A DNA stretch of 55,156 nucleotides, taken from positions 74,176-129,331 of the forward strand of contig JAKOVI010000133.1 in NCBI GenBank assembly GCA_029782135.1. Direction: 5' to 3'. Origin of the DNA: Bacillota bacterium. Its GTDB lineage: Bacteria; Bacillota; UBA4882; UBA10575. Shown in pieces: positions 7,903 to 15,973 of this stretch (positions within the stretch are counted from its first letter, which is position 1; the number at the start of each line of letters is the position of its first letter). Made by a program: the position numbers and the translations under genes. The notes under the pieces were generated by a model, which was not told the origin of the DNA, searched no databases, and saw nothing but the letters and a program-made list of their open reading frames with translations.

Positions 7903-9501
7903 ATGAAAATATCCGCCAACGGCCTGCAAAGCACAGCCTATCTAATCATCGGCAGTGGGATTGCCGGCCTTTATACTGCACTGAAACTCTCCGAGTTGGG
8001 CGAAGTTACGTTACTGACCAAGGATACCTTGGTGGAAAGTAATACCAGCTATGCGCAAGGGGGGATCGCCGCCGCGATTGACCCTGGCGACTCGCCGGAA
8101 CTGCACTTTCAAGATACAATAACCGCCGGCGCCGGGCTTTGTCTCCCGGACGCGGTAACGGTCCTGGTCAACGAGGGCCCGGCACGGATCAAAGAACTAA
8201 TGGAATTAGGGGTCCCTTTTGATACACAAGCCGGAAAACTCGCTTTAACCCGGGAAGCCGCCCATCACTACCCACGCGTACTCCATGCGGACGGTGATGC
8301 TACTGGGCGCGAGATCAGCCATACCCTGATCAAACAGGTTCTGGCCAATCCCCGGATTAAGTTCGTGGAAAATATGTTTGTCGCCGCCCTCTTGACTGCC
8401 GGAGGACGCTGTTATGGGGCACTTGCCATCGACCCGGCCGGCCGCCGCCATGGTTTCCTTGCTAAGGCGACAGTCTTGGCGACCGGTGGTTGTGGACAAA
8501 TCTATACAGACACCACCAACCCCGAAGTGGCAACCGGCGACGGCCTGGCGATCGCCTTCCGGGCCGGCGCCCCTTTAGCCGACCTTGAATTTGTGCAATT
8601 TCACCCCACTGCCCTGTACCTGCCGGGGGCGCCACGCTTTCTGATTACCGAAGCCGTCCGCGGGGAAGGCGGGATTCTCCGTAATCAACAGGGAATCCGC
8701 TTCATGCCTGCTTACCATGGAGCAGCGGAGTTAGCCCCCCGCGATATTGTTTCCCGTTGTTTACTGGCCGAAATGGAGAAGACCGGCACCGACCACGTTT
8801 ATCTCGACTTATCAGCTTTGGAGCCTTCCCGGATCAAATCCCGTTTCCCCAATATCTATGATACTTGTCTGGCTTATGGCCTTGATATAACCAAGGAACC
8901 GATTCCGGTCGCTCCGGCCATGCACTATATGATGGGTGGCATTGCAACGGATCTTTACGGCCGAACCGCCTTACCAAACCTTTTCGCCTGCGGCGAAGTC
9001 GCCTGCCCCGGGGTGCACGGCGCCAACCGCTTAGCCAGCAATTCCTTACTAGATGGTCTGGTCTTTGGCCACCGGATTTATACGCTCCTCGCCGGCCAGG
9101 AACATGCCGCCCTCCCGGTCCCTCCGGAGCTGGAGGTTAATCTTCCCGCCGAAACCGCTCCGGAACAGGTGGAAGCAGACCGGAAAGCATTAAAGAAACT
9201 GGCCGCCGCAAAACTCGGGATCATTCGCCGGGAGGCGGATCTGCTGACCGCCGTTCAACTCCTTGCCCCGGTCGTTGCCCGGCAAGAACCGGTTTTGAAC
9301 CGTGAATACTTAGAGTTGCAAAATATGCGCCTGATCGCCCGGCTCATCGCAAACGCCGCCCTCCAAAGAACCGAGAGCCGGGGCAGTCATTACCGTGCCG
9401 ACTATCCGGATCCCGACCCAAACTGGCAGAAACGTCTTCTCCATTACCCCGGCAAAACGGAGATGCTCTCCGCGATCTCTCCCTTCCATTGGCACTGGTG
9501 A
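7903..9501 (+). CDS. nadB: L-aspartate oxidase
   Basis: A 532-residue FAD enzyme that oxidises L-aspartate to iminoaspartate for NadA. The dinucleotide-binding motif is IIGSGIAGLYTAL at residues 13-25, followed by SYAQGGIAAA; the active-site region HADGDATGREI and the FAD-contact region HGANRLASNSLLDGLVFG are intact. ATG at 7903 follows AAGGGGG. It lies 57 bp after nadA. In anaerobes the electron acceptor is usually fumarate rather than oxygen (family knowledge). Confidence 0.97.
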   Translation: MKISANGLQSTAYLIIGSGIAGLYTALKLSELGEVTLLTKDTLVESNTSYAQGGIAAAIDPGDSPELHFQDTITAGAGLCLPDAVTVLVNEGPARIKELMELGVPFDTQAGKLALTREAAHHYPRVLHADGDATGREISHTLIKQVLANPRIKFVENMFVAALLTAGGRCYGALAIDPAGRRHGFLAKATVLATGGCGQIYTDTTNPEVATGDGLAIAFRAGAPLADLEFVQFHPTALYLPGAPRFLITEAVRGEGGILRNQQGIRFMPAYHGAAELAPRDIVSRCLLAEMEKTGTDHVYLDLSALEPSRIKSRFPNIYDTCLAYGLDITKEPIPVAPAMHYMMGGIATDLYGRTALPNLFACGEVACPGVHGANRLASNSLLDGLVFGHRIYTLLAGQEHAALPVPPELEVNLPAETAPEQVEADRKALKKLAAAKLGIIRREADLLTAVQLLAPVVARQEPVLNREYLELQNMRLIARLIANAALQRTESRGSHYRADYPDPDPNWQKRLLHYPGKTEMLSAISPFHWHW

Positions 9502-9576
9502 CTTTTTTCCCTCGCCGTCAACGCCGAGGTAACGCGATCCGCATTCGTTAAGTTCATGAAAAGAGAGGTGCACACG

Positions 9577-10425
9577 ATGGTTAATCCACCAAAACAGGCC
9601 TGTACGGAGCTGGTAAGTCTGGCGCTCCGCGAAGATCTGGGAATCGGTGACCTCACCTCCGAATTAACCATCCCCCCAGGCGTCACTAGAACCGGCCGGT
9701 TTATTGCAAAAGCGCCGGGGGTGATCTGTGGGTGGGCATTGGTTGAAGAAGTCTTCCGGCAACTTAATCCAGGAATTTTTCTCAACATATATCATCCCGA
9801 CGGTTCGCTGGTTGGTCCCGGGGACCTGCTCGCCGTGGTTTCCGGTCCGGTTAAAGACCTGCTGAGCGGGGAACGTGTTGCCCTTAATTTTCTCCAGCAT
9901 CTCTCCGGGGTGGCGACCTGCACCCGGCACTTGGTAGAACTGGTCGCTGATTTTCCCCATGTCCGGGTTGTTGATACGCGCAAAACCATCCCCGGACTAA
10001 GGCTCTTTCAAAAATACGCCGTCCGCGTAGGCGGCGGTTATAACCACCGTTTTAACCTGGCCGATGCGATCTTAATCAAAGATAACCATATCGCCGCCTG
10101 TGGGGGGATCAAACCCGCCGTGGAAAAAGTGCGCGCCATGGTTCCGCACACAATGAAGATCGAAGTGGAAGTGGAGACCGAAGAGCAGGTGCGGGAGGCC
10201 CTGGCCGCCAAAGCGGATATCATTATGTTGGATAACATGGCTCCGGAGTTAATGGCAGAGATGGTCCGCCTGATCAACGGCCAGGCGATCGTTGAGGCCT
10301 CGGGGAATGTCTCCCCCGAGAATATCAGGGCGATTGCCGCCAGCGGCGTCGATATTATTTCGGCAGGCATGATCACCCATTCGGCACCCGCGCTGGATAT
10401 AAGTTTAAAGATTAGCCAGGAATAG
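9577..10425 (+). CDS. nadC: Nicotinate-nucleotide pyrophosphorylase (carboxylating)
   Basis: A 282-residue quinolinate phosphoribosyltransferase, producing nicotinate mononucleotide, CO2 and PPi from quinolinate and PRPP. Motifs: EDLGIGDLTSE near the N-terminus, DTRKTIPGLR, GGGYNHRFNLADAILIKDNH, and the C-terminal SGGV-like loop SGNVSPENI. The frame opens at 9556, but AGAGAGGTG is 6 bases before the ATG at 9577, so that is the start. Completes the pathway with nadA and nadB in the same operon; a terminator follows. Confidence 0.97.
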   Translation: MVNPPKQACTELVSLALREDLGIGDLTSELTIPPGVTRTGRFIAKAPGVICGWALVEEVFRQLNPGIFLNIYHPDGSLVGPGDLLAVVSGPVKDLLSGERVALNFLQHLSGVATCTRHLVELVADFPHVRVVDTRKTIPGLRLFQKYAVRVGGGYNHRFNLADAILIKDNHIAACGGIKPAVEKVRAMVPHTMKIEVEVETEEQVREALAAKADIIMLDNMAPELMAEMVRLINGQAIVEASGNVSPENIRAIAASGVDIISAGMITHSAPALDISLKISQE

Positions 10426-10523
10426 CTGTTCCTTGGCATAAACTCCGTACAATGTTCACAATATAACGGGTTTATTCTGATACCTGGTGTCATATTTTCC
10501 TCTTTATCCACAAGGCAGTTATT

Positions 10524-10553
10524 AAAAAAGAACCGCCAGCGGCGGTTCTTTTT
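10524..10553. terminator. Bidirectional terminator between nadC and the outer-membrane protein gene
   Basis: AAGAACCGCC-AGC-GGCGGTTCTT stem with A-run before and T-run after, so it can stop transcription from both converging genes. Confidence 0.9.
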
Positions 10554-10574
10554 CTGATCGTACCAGGATAATGC

Positions 10575-11517
10575 TTAAAACTTGAGACCCAGGGCAGCTT
10601 GATAAACCGGATTTTCCTTGTTCAAAGCGGCGGCGGTATCCACCACGACCGGGCCCAACTTTAACCCCAGACCGGCCGTGAAATTAAGGTTTTCTTCCTC
10701 TTTATAGCCCCCGGCGCGCAGGAAAACAAAACCGAAGATTGGTTGTTCGACGCCGAAGCGGTAAAGAAAGTCTGTTTCTTCACCCTTAAACGGTTTTTCC
10801 AGATCGAGCGCCACCAGCGTCCCCAGGAGCGGAACCTTCACAGCGCCACCGAACGCTACCCGCGTCGGCAACTCGTAAACCTGATCATTATCCAGTTTTA
10901 TCTTCGTCAGTGGGTAATCCTTAAGGACGGCGCCAACCCGCACCAGTTTCCCCACTTTCGCCATTGCCCCTAAATCAACGGCAAAACCGGACCCTTTGCC
11001 AAGACTGGCCACCTCATTCAGGGCATCGATCGTATCTGTTTTGACGGAAACATATTTGGCGTTCACCCCGACGGCCAACAACCCGGTAAACTCCTTCGCA
11101 AGCGTCAGGTTACTCCGCATCACATGGTCAAGCACCAATACGGGTTGTCCACTTATTTGCGCAACATGGCCGTTGAACTCACCAAAGACATTCAAGCCAA
11201 ACGACCGCAAGGTTAAGCCGGCGCCGTAGTTTACTCTCAGATAACCATCCAAGTCCGTAAATTCCTGATTGAAGATTACTTCTTGGATTTCACTAATCTT
11301 CCCTTGTACCCCTACGGTTGGCATCAAACCAAATTTTACCTGTGTAATCCCGGCCGGATTCCAATAGGCTGCTGCACCATCATCAGCAACGGCAGTATAG
11401 GCGCCCCCCATTCCGACAGCCCGGGCGCCACCGCCAAGCGTTGCGGCGTGACAAAGCTGACCGGCAATCAGGACAAACAAGATGGCGATAACAAAAGTAA
11501 TAAGAACGTTTAACCAT
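10575..11517 (-). CDS. Outer-membrane beta-barrel-like exported protein (UPF0164/PorV-like), apparent frameshift in signal peptide
   Basis: The mature part reads ATLGGGARAVGMGGAYTAVADD, then AAYWNPAGI, alternating hydrophobic strands and a final LGLKF with C-terminal Phe: hallmarks of the FadL/PorV/UPF0164 type of outer-membrane barrel found in diderms. A good start (ATG at 11517, GGAGG ten bases upstream) encodes MVKRSYYF, but the hydrophobic signal core VIAILFVLIAGQLCHAA is in another frame. Dropping one base of the four-A run at 11493-11496 joins them into a textbook signal peptide. As written, the only start in the barrel frame is TTG at 11480, which removes most of the signal. So this is a frameshifted gene, a sequencing error, or a weak TTG start. 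No known function beyond the fold. Confidence 0.7.
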
Positions 11518-11677
11518 TTTACACTTTCCTCCTTTCAATCCTTGTAGAACTGAGTTCGACATCGATGAGTCGTTTCCTTTCCGCCAAATCACCCCAGAGA
11601 AAATTTTTTGGCCTTGGTTCTCGGTAATAATATTACTTCTGCAGTATCCATCCCTAAGGTCTGCACTTTTAACCACA

Positions 11678-11709
11678 CGCGGACATATTCTATGATCAGT
11701 TAGTCCGCG
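11678..11709. other. Inverted repeat in the feoA upstream region
   Basis: CGCGGAC and GTCCGCG, a perfect 7-bp inverted repeat with an 18-base loop, in the 276-bp gap before feoA. It lacks a U-tract, so it may be a leader hairpin. A second small palindrome, AACCTGAAGGTT, lies at about 11758-11769, close to the feoA ribosome binding site. No function can be assigned. Confidence 0.4.
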
Positions 11710-11793
11710 ACAAATCTGTTTCCCTTTTCTTAGAAGTTTTTCCCTTGCTAAACAATGAACCTGAAGGTTAACACGGAAGGAGGTCGCAGGCCG

Positions 11794-12030
11794 GTGGCGG
11801 AAAAGATCAATCTTGCCCAATTGCCGGTCGGAGGGCGTGGGAAGGTGATTTCTTTGCAGGCTGAAGGTTTAATCCGCAGTCGCCTGTTAGATCTAGGGTT
11901 AATTCCGGATACGGTCGTAGAGGTCATCCGGCGCAGCCCAGCCGGCGACCCGGTCGCTTACGGGATTCGAGGGGCAGTGATTGCCCTCCGCTCCGAAGTC
12001 AGCAGGTTAATCACCGTCAGTCCGCTTTAA
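11794..12030 (+). CDS. feoA: FeoA-domain protein
   Basis: A 78-residue SH3-like FeoA domain protein: LAQLPVGGRGKV, LIRSRLLDLGLIPDTVVEV and AVIALRSEVSRLI follow the family pattern. FeoA is a small cytoplasmic partner of the FeoB ferrous iron transporter, and the same fold serves as the C-terminal domain of DtxR regulators. The open frame begins at 11755, but AAGGAGGT lies 9-10 bases before the GTG at 11794, and similarity begins there. No feoB is in the window; the next gene is a DtxR/MntR-family regulator, which fits metal-linked control. A terminator follows directly. Confidence 0.85.
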   Translation: MAEKINLAQLPVGGRGKVISLQAEGLIRSRLLDLGLIPDTVVEVIRRSPAGDPVAYGIRGAVIALRSEVSRLITVSPL

Positions 12031-12031
12031 G

Positions 12032-12065
12032 ACCGGACCGTTTACTGCCCCTCCGGTTCTTTTTT
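12032..12065 (+). terminator. Terminator after feoA
   Basis: ACCGGA...TCCGGT stem (6 bp, loop 14) followed by TCTTTTTT, starting two bases after the feoA stop. Confidence 0.75.
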
Positions 12066-12073
12066 CCCTGGTC

Positions 12074-12092
12074 TTAGCATAGGCTAAAATGA
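12074..12092 (+). promoter_or_regulatory. DtxR/IdeR-like metal-regulator box
   Basis: The 19 bases TTAGCATAGGCTAAAATGA match the DtxR/IdeR consensus (TTAGGTTAGGCTAACCTAA) at 14-15 positions by eye, with the core TTAG..TAGGCTAA intact. It lies 30 bp before a gene for a regulator of that family, suggesting metal-dependent autoregulation. Confidence 0.55.
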
Positions 12093-12121
12093 TGATATTT
12101 CGCTAAACAAAGGAGTTAATA

Positions 12122-12598
12122 ATGATTTTTTTAACGGAAAGCATGGAAGATTATCTGGAGATGTTCTACCGGATCATTCAAGAACAAGGTTATATCCGCC
12201 CCATCGATCTCTCAAAAGCGATCCAGGTCAAGCCCTCCTCGGTAACCCGGATGATCAAAAAACTGGACGAAGCACAGTTTATCGTTTATGAAAAATACCG
12301 GAATATTGCCCTGACGCCCAAGGGGTTACGTTACGGCGAATTCCTGGTCTGGCGGGATGAAACTTTAAAAGAGTTCTTACGTTTACTCCAGACGAAAGTC
12401 GGGGTTGACGAGCAGGTGGAAGGGATTGAACATTACATTACTCCCCCGACCATGAACATCATCCATAACCTCATACTCTATTTCAAGACGAATCCGGAAC
12501 GCCTCAAGGAACTGGAAGCCCTCCGCCAGGCCAATCGGAACCATCACGATACCGACCTCAAACAGTTACGGGCCTGGTTATTCAGGCACAATAATTAA
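12122..12598 (+). CDS. mntR: DtxR/MntR-family metal-dependent transcriptional regulator
   Basis: A 158-residue protein that aligns along its length with Bacillus MntR: TESMEDYLE at the N-terminus, winged helix with VKPSSVTRMIKKL and YEKYRNIALTPKG, then the dimer domain with VEGIEHY. Metal ligands D10, E13, E100, E103 and H104 match MntR D8, E11, E99, E102 and H103. The sixth ligand, MntR H77, is replaced by Asp (D79, in VWRDETL), so metal choice may differ from Mn. No SH3-like C-terminal domain is present; feoA next door encodes that fold separately. ATG at 12122 follows AAAGGAG. It likely binds the box at 12074. Confidence 0.85.
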   Translation: MIFLTESMEDYLEMFYRIIQEQGYIRPIDLSKAIQVKPSSVTRMIKKLDEAQFIVYEKYRNIALTPKGLRYGEFLVWRDETLKEFLRLLQTKVGVDEQVEGIEHYITPPTMNIIHNLILYFKTNPERLKELEALRQANRNHHDTDLKQLRAWLFRHNN

Positions 12599-12612
12599 AC
12601 TGCACGCGCTTT

Positions 12613-12647
12613 AAAGCCGGGGTTCACACCCCGGTTTGAATTTTTTT
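12613..12647 (+). terminator. Terminator after the DtxR/MntR-family gene
   Basis: AAAGCCGGGGT and ACCCCGGTTT form a stem of 10-11 bp (one bulge) with a TCAC loop, followed by GAATTTTTTT. Confidence 0.9.
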
Positions 12648-12703
12648 CTCAAAAAAATATACGCCAAGCTATATAAGCAACTGTATCGAACAATTAGATC
12701 AGT

Positions 12704-12731
12704 AGGGGAAATAATTTGGGGCATTTCCCCT
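12704..12731 (+). other. Hairpin in the leader of the M42 operon
   Basis: AGGGGAAA/TTTCCCCT, a perfect 8-bp inverted repeat with a 12-base AT-rich loop, 59 bp before the first M42 gene. A TATAAT (about 12754-12759) lies just downstream, without a good -35 at 17 bp, so the hairpin may be an operator next to the promoter rather than a transcribed leader. Confidence 0.45.
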
Positions 12732-12789
12732 CTACATTAACAAGAAAAAGGATTATAATAAAGAAAGTTAGAAGAAAGGAGGCCGGCAT

Positions 12790-13854
12790 ATGAATCTGGA
12801 AACGCTATTGACGGAATTATCCAACGCCGCAGGTATCTCCGGGCGCGAAGACCGCGCCGCGCAGATCATTACCGATCTGTTCACGCAGGGGGAGGGTGTC
12901 CAGTGGATTACGGACTTCTCCCGGGACCGCCTCGGCAACATCATTCTCCGGAAGCAAGGCCAAGGTCCTCACCCCCCGCGCCTGATGTTAGCCGCGCATC
13001 TTGATGAGATCGGCCTCATCGTCTCAGAGATCGACCAGGGATTTCTCCGTTTTTCCACCGTGGGCGGGATTGACCAGCGCGTCCTCCTTGGTCAAGAGGT
13101 GATCGTGCACGGGCGGGAAAATCTGCCGGGGATCATCGGGGCGAAACCGCCCCATCTCCAGGAACCGGAAGAAAAGAACAAGGCGGTCAAACTCCAGGAC
13201 CTGATGATTGATCTGGGGTTGCCGGAAGAAAAGGTCCGCGCTTTGGTGCAGATCGGCGACCCGGTTACCTTCCGCCGGGATTGTTGTGCCCTGAAGAACG
13301 GGCTGTATACGGGCAAGGCAATGGATGACCGGGCTGGTGTGGTCGCCATGGTCGACTGCCTCCGCCGCTTAAAGGACCTCCATCACCAAGCCGAGGTGGC
13401 CGCGGTGGTAACCGTCCAAGAAGAACTGGGGGTCCGGGGGGCCTTTGTCAGTTCCTACGGGCTCAATCCCGACCTTGGGATCGCACTCGATGTCACCCAC
13501 GGGGAGATGCCCGGCCTGACTGAATATGAGGCCTTTAAATTGGGGAAAGGCCCGGTCATTGTCACCGGTCCGCAGGTCCACCCGCAGATCTTTAAAACCT
13601 TAAAGGAAGCAGCGGAAGCGGCCAATATTAAATACCAGGTAGAAGCGGAGGTTACCCCCCGCGGTACTGATGCCTACGCCCTGCAGATTGCCCGGGCCGG
13701 GGTAGCCACCGGACTGGTCTCCATCCCGCTCCGCTACATGCATACTGCGGTCGAAACTGTCTCCCTGAAAGATCTTACCGAAACAAGCCGGCTGCTCGCT
13801 GAATTTATCATGCGGATCGACCGTGCATTCGTGGAGGGATTAAAATGCTACTAA
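12790..13854 (+). CDS. M42 family metallo-aminopeptidase, first of three
   Basis: A 354-residue M42 (tetrahedral/TET aminopeptidase) enzyme, a cytoplasmic di-metal exopeptidase that trims peptides released by proteases. Metal and catalytic residues are all present: AAHLDEIGLIV (His, and the Asp next to it), GKAMDDRAG (bridging Asp), TVQEELGVRGA (catalytic Glu pair), ALDVTHG (Asp) and YMHTAVE (His). The conserved GGTD loop reads RGTDAYALQ, a small departure from its two neighbours. GAAAGGAGG is well placed before ATG 12790. The gene overlaps the next by 10 bp, so the three are translationally coupled. Confidence 0.93.
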   Translation: MNLETLLTELSNAAGISGREDRAAQIITDLFTQGEGVQWITDFSRDRLGNIILRKQGQGPHPPRLMLAAHLDEIGLIVSEIDQGFLRFSTVGGIDQRVLLGQEVIVHGRENLPGIIGAKPPHLQEPEEKNKAVKLQDLMIDLGLPEEKVRALVQIGDPVTFRRDCCALKNGLYTGKAMDDRAGVVAMVDCLRRLKDLHHQAEVAAVVTVQEELGVRGAFVSSYGLNPDLGIALDVTHGEMPGLTEYEAFKLGKGPVIVTGPQVHPQIFKTLKEAAEAANIKYQVEAEVTPRGTDAYALQIARAGVATGLVSIPLRYMHTAVETVSLKDLTETSRLLAEFIMRIDRAFVEGLKCY

Positions 13855-14870
13855 AAGAGCTCTCGGAATTAAACGGCGTTTCCAGCCGTGAAGAGGCGGT
13901 CCGGTCCTATCTGCGGGGCCGGATTCAAGACAAAGTGGAGAGCATCTACACTGACCATCTCGGCAATCTCCTGGCTGTCCAGGGAAGTAAAAAACCGGGG
14001 CCGAAAATAATGCTCAGCGCCCACATGGATGAGGTGGGCCTGATGGTTGTCGGGATCGACTCCAGCGGCTTGTTGAAGATTAAACCTTTGGGTGGGATCG
14101 ACGAACGGGTCTTACTGGCGAAACGGGTTGTCATCGGCGAGCAGCGGATTCCCGGTGTGATCGGCGCCAAACCAATCCACCTGCAGGAAAAGGAAGAACG
14201 GGAGAAGCCGGTCAAACTCTCCGCTCTCTTTGTTGATATCGGCGCGCGCGACCAAAAAGAAGCGGAAGAAATGGTCCAGATCGGTGATGTCGCCGCCTTT
14301 GATGTCAAAGCCGAAGAGTTCGGTGACCGGCTCTTTAAAGGAAAGGCCTTGGACAACCGGGTGGGCTGCGCCATCCTCCTCCACCTGTTGGAGAAGGAAT
14401 ACGCTTTCCCCCTGTATTATGCTTTCACCGTGCAGGAAGAAGTCGGTTTGCGCGGCGCCACCGTCGCCGCCTATGGGATCAACCCGGATTTGGCCTTAGT
14501 CTTTGAAGGAACTTCCGCCGGCGATCTGCCCACCGCCAAAAAGCACCAGCAATCGACCCGTCTCGGCCGGGGACCGGCGATTACGTTTATGGACCGGACG
14601 GTCATTGTCAACCAGGCATTGCTTGACCGGTTGGTGGAAACTGCGAACGAAGCTCAGATCCCGTTCCAGTGGCGGGAAGCTACCACCGGAGGCACGGAAG
14701 CCGGGGCGATCAACCTGACCCGGACCGGCATCATCGCCGGTACGCTCTCCGTTCCCTGCCGGTATATCCATTCTCCGGTCTCGGTCCTGAGCTTGGATGA
14801 CTTCGAAAATACGGTCAAACTTGCCGATGCGTTTTTAAAAAGCATTGAAAGAAAGGGGTTACCGGCATGA
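13845..14870 (+). CDS. M42 family metallo-aminopeptidase, second of three
   Basis: A 341-residue M42 enzyme with SAHMDEVGLMV, GKALDNRVG, TVQEEVGLRGA, LVFEGTSAGD and YIHSPVS. The fourth metal ligand position is Glu (VFEG), where the first and third copies have Asp, as in TET subtypes of differing specificity. The GGTE loop is intact (TGGTEAGAIN). It begins inside the end of the first copy (10-bp overlap) and ends overlapping the third by 4 bp (ATGA). Divergence between copies suggests different substrate residues or hetero-oligomeric complexes (inference). Confidence 0.93.
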   Translation: MLLKELSELNGVSSREEAVRSYLRGRIQDKVESIYTDHLGNLLAVQGSKKPGPKIMLSAHMDEVGLMVVGIDSSGLLKIKPLGGIDERVLLAKRVVIGEQRIPGVIGAKPIHLQEKEEREKPVKLSALFVDIGARDQKEAEEMVQIGDVAAFDVKAEEFGDRLFKGKALDNRVGCAILLHLLEKEYAFPLYYAFTVQEEVGLRGATVAAYGINPDLALVFEGTSAGDLPTAKKHQQSTRLGRGPAITFMDRTVIVNQALLDRLVETANEAQIPFQWREATTGGTEAGAINLTRTGIIAGTLSVPCRYIHSPVSVLSLDDFENTVKLADAFLKSIERKGLPA

Positions 14871-15853
14871 AAGAGTTAATCCGCAAGTTAACCTCCATCA
14901 GTTCGCCCTCCGGCCGGGAAGAGCAGGTTCGCGCCGTGATCAAAGAAGAGATCGCCAGTTCCGTCGATGAAATATACGAAGACAAACTGGGGAACCTGAT
15001 CGCCGTCAAACACGGCGGAAAGACCAAGGTTCTCCTGGCCGCCCATATGGATGAGATCGGGATCATCGTCACCGACATCGATGAGCAAGGATTTCTCCGT
15101 TTTGGTAATGTCGGCGGGATCAATCCCCAGCGCCTGGTGGGACAACGCGCCCGCTTCACCAATGGAACGATCGGGGTCTTCGGCGTGGAAAAACTGGAAG
15201 AGAATGAGAAACTGACGCTGAGTAAACTATACCTTGATATCGGCGCCCGTTCTGCGGAAGAAGCGCGCCAGAAAGTTATGGTCGGGTCGGTCGCCACTTA
15301 TTACCATGAATTTTGTGACCTCGGCGACCGGATTGTGGCAAAAGCCCTGGACGACCGGATCGGCTGCGCGATCTTGATTGAAGCCCTGAAACGGGTCACC
15401 AAACCGCAAAATGATCTCTACTGTACCTTCACCGTCCAGGAGGAGGTCGGCCTGCGGGGCGCCCGGACGGCCGCGTTCGGGATCGAACCGGATTACGGGA
15501 TCGCAATCGACGTCACCGGGACCGGGGACACCCCGGAGGCGGAAAGGCTGGCCATTAAATTGGGGCACGGCGCGGCAATCAAGGTCAAGGACAATTCCCT
15601 CATCACCCATCCCAAGGTGAAGGATCTCCTCACCGGTCTTGCCGTCAAGAATAAGATCCCATATCAGTTCGAGGTCTTACCCTTCGGCGGGACCGACTCC
15701 GGCGCGATCCATCTCACCAAGGAGGGGGTCCCGTCCGGTGTGATCTCCATTCCGTGCCGTTACCTCCACACCCCGTCGGAAATGGTGGACATGAATGATG
15801 TTGAGGCGGCGGTCCGCCTGGCCGTTGCCGTCATGGAGACAAAGCTTGACTAA
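14867..15853 (+). CDS. M42 family metallo-aminopeptidase, third of three
   Basis: A 328-residue M42 enzyme, the shortest of the three. Active-site motifs: AAHMDEIGIIV, AKALDDRIG, TVQEEVGLRGA, AIDVTGTGD and YLHTPSE; the FGGTDSGAIH loop is canonical. It lacks part of the mid-region insert (PHLQEPEEK-like) seen in the first two, where it reads GVEKLEENEK. GAAAGGGG lies before the ATG, which overlaps the stop of the second copy. Last gene of the operon, followed by a terminator. Confidence 0.93.
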   Translation: MKELIRKLTSISSPSGREEQVRAVIKEEIASSVDEIYEDKLGNLIAVKHGGKTKVLLAAHMDEIGIIVTDIDEQGFLRFGNVGGINPQRLVGQRARFTNGTIGVFGVEKLEENEKLTLSKLYLDIGARSAEEARQKVMVGSVATYYHEFCDLGDRIVAKALDDRIGCAILIEALKRVTKPQNDLYCTFTVQEEVGLRGARTAAFGIEPDYGIAIDVTGTGDTPEAERLAIKLGHGAAIKVKDNSLITHPKVKDLLTGLAVKNKIPYQFEVLPFGGTDSGAIHLTKEGVPSGVISIPCRYLHTPSEMVDMNDVEAAVRLAVAVMETKLD

Positions 15854-15921
15854 CCGATTTATTCACGATGCATAATTGACTTGGTGAAGCTGATAAAATA
15901 TAAAACGCTTTAACATCAAGC

Positions 15922-15952
15922 AAAGAGGCTGTCGAAGCACAGCCTCTTTTTT
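15922..15952 (+). terminator. Terminator of the M42 operon
   Basis: AAAGAGGCTGT/ACAGCCTCTTT, an 11-bp perfect stem with a 6-base loop and a run of six T. Confidence 0.92.
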
Positions 15953-15973
15953 GCCACACCCGCAGCTAACGGT

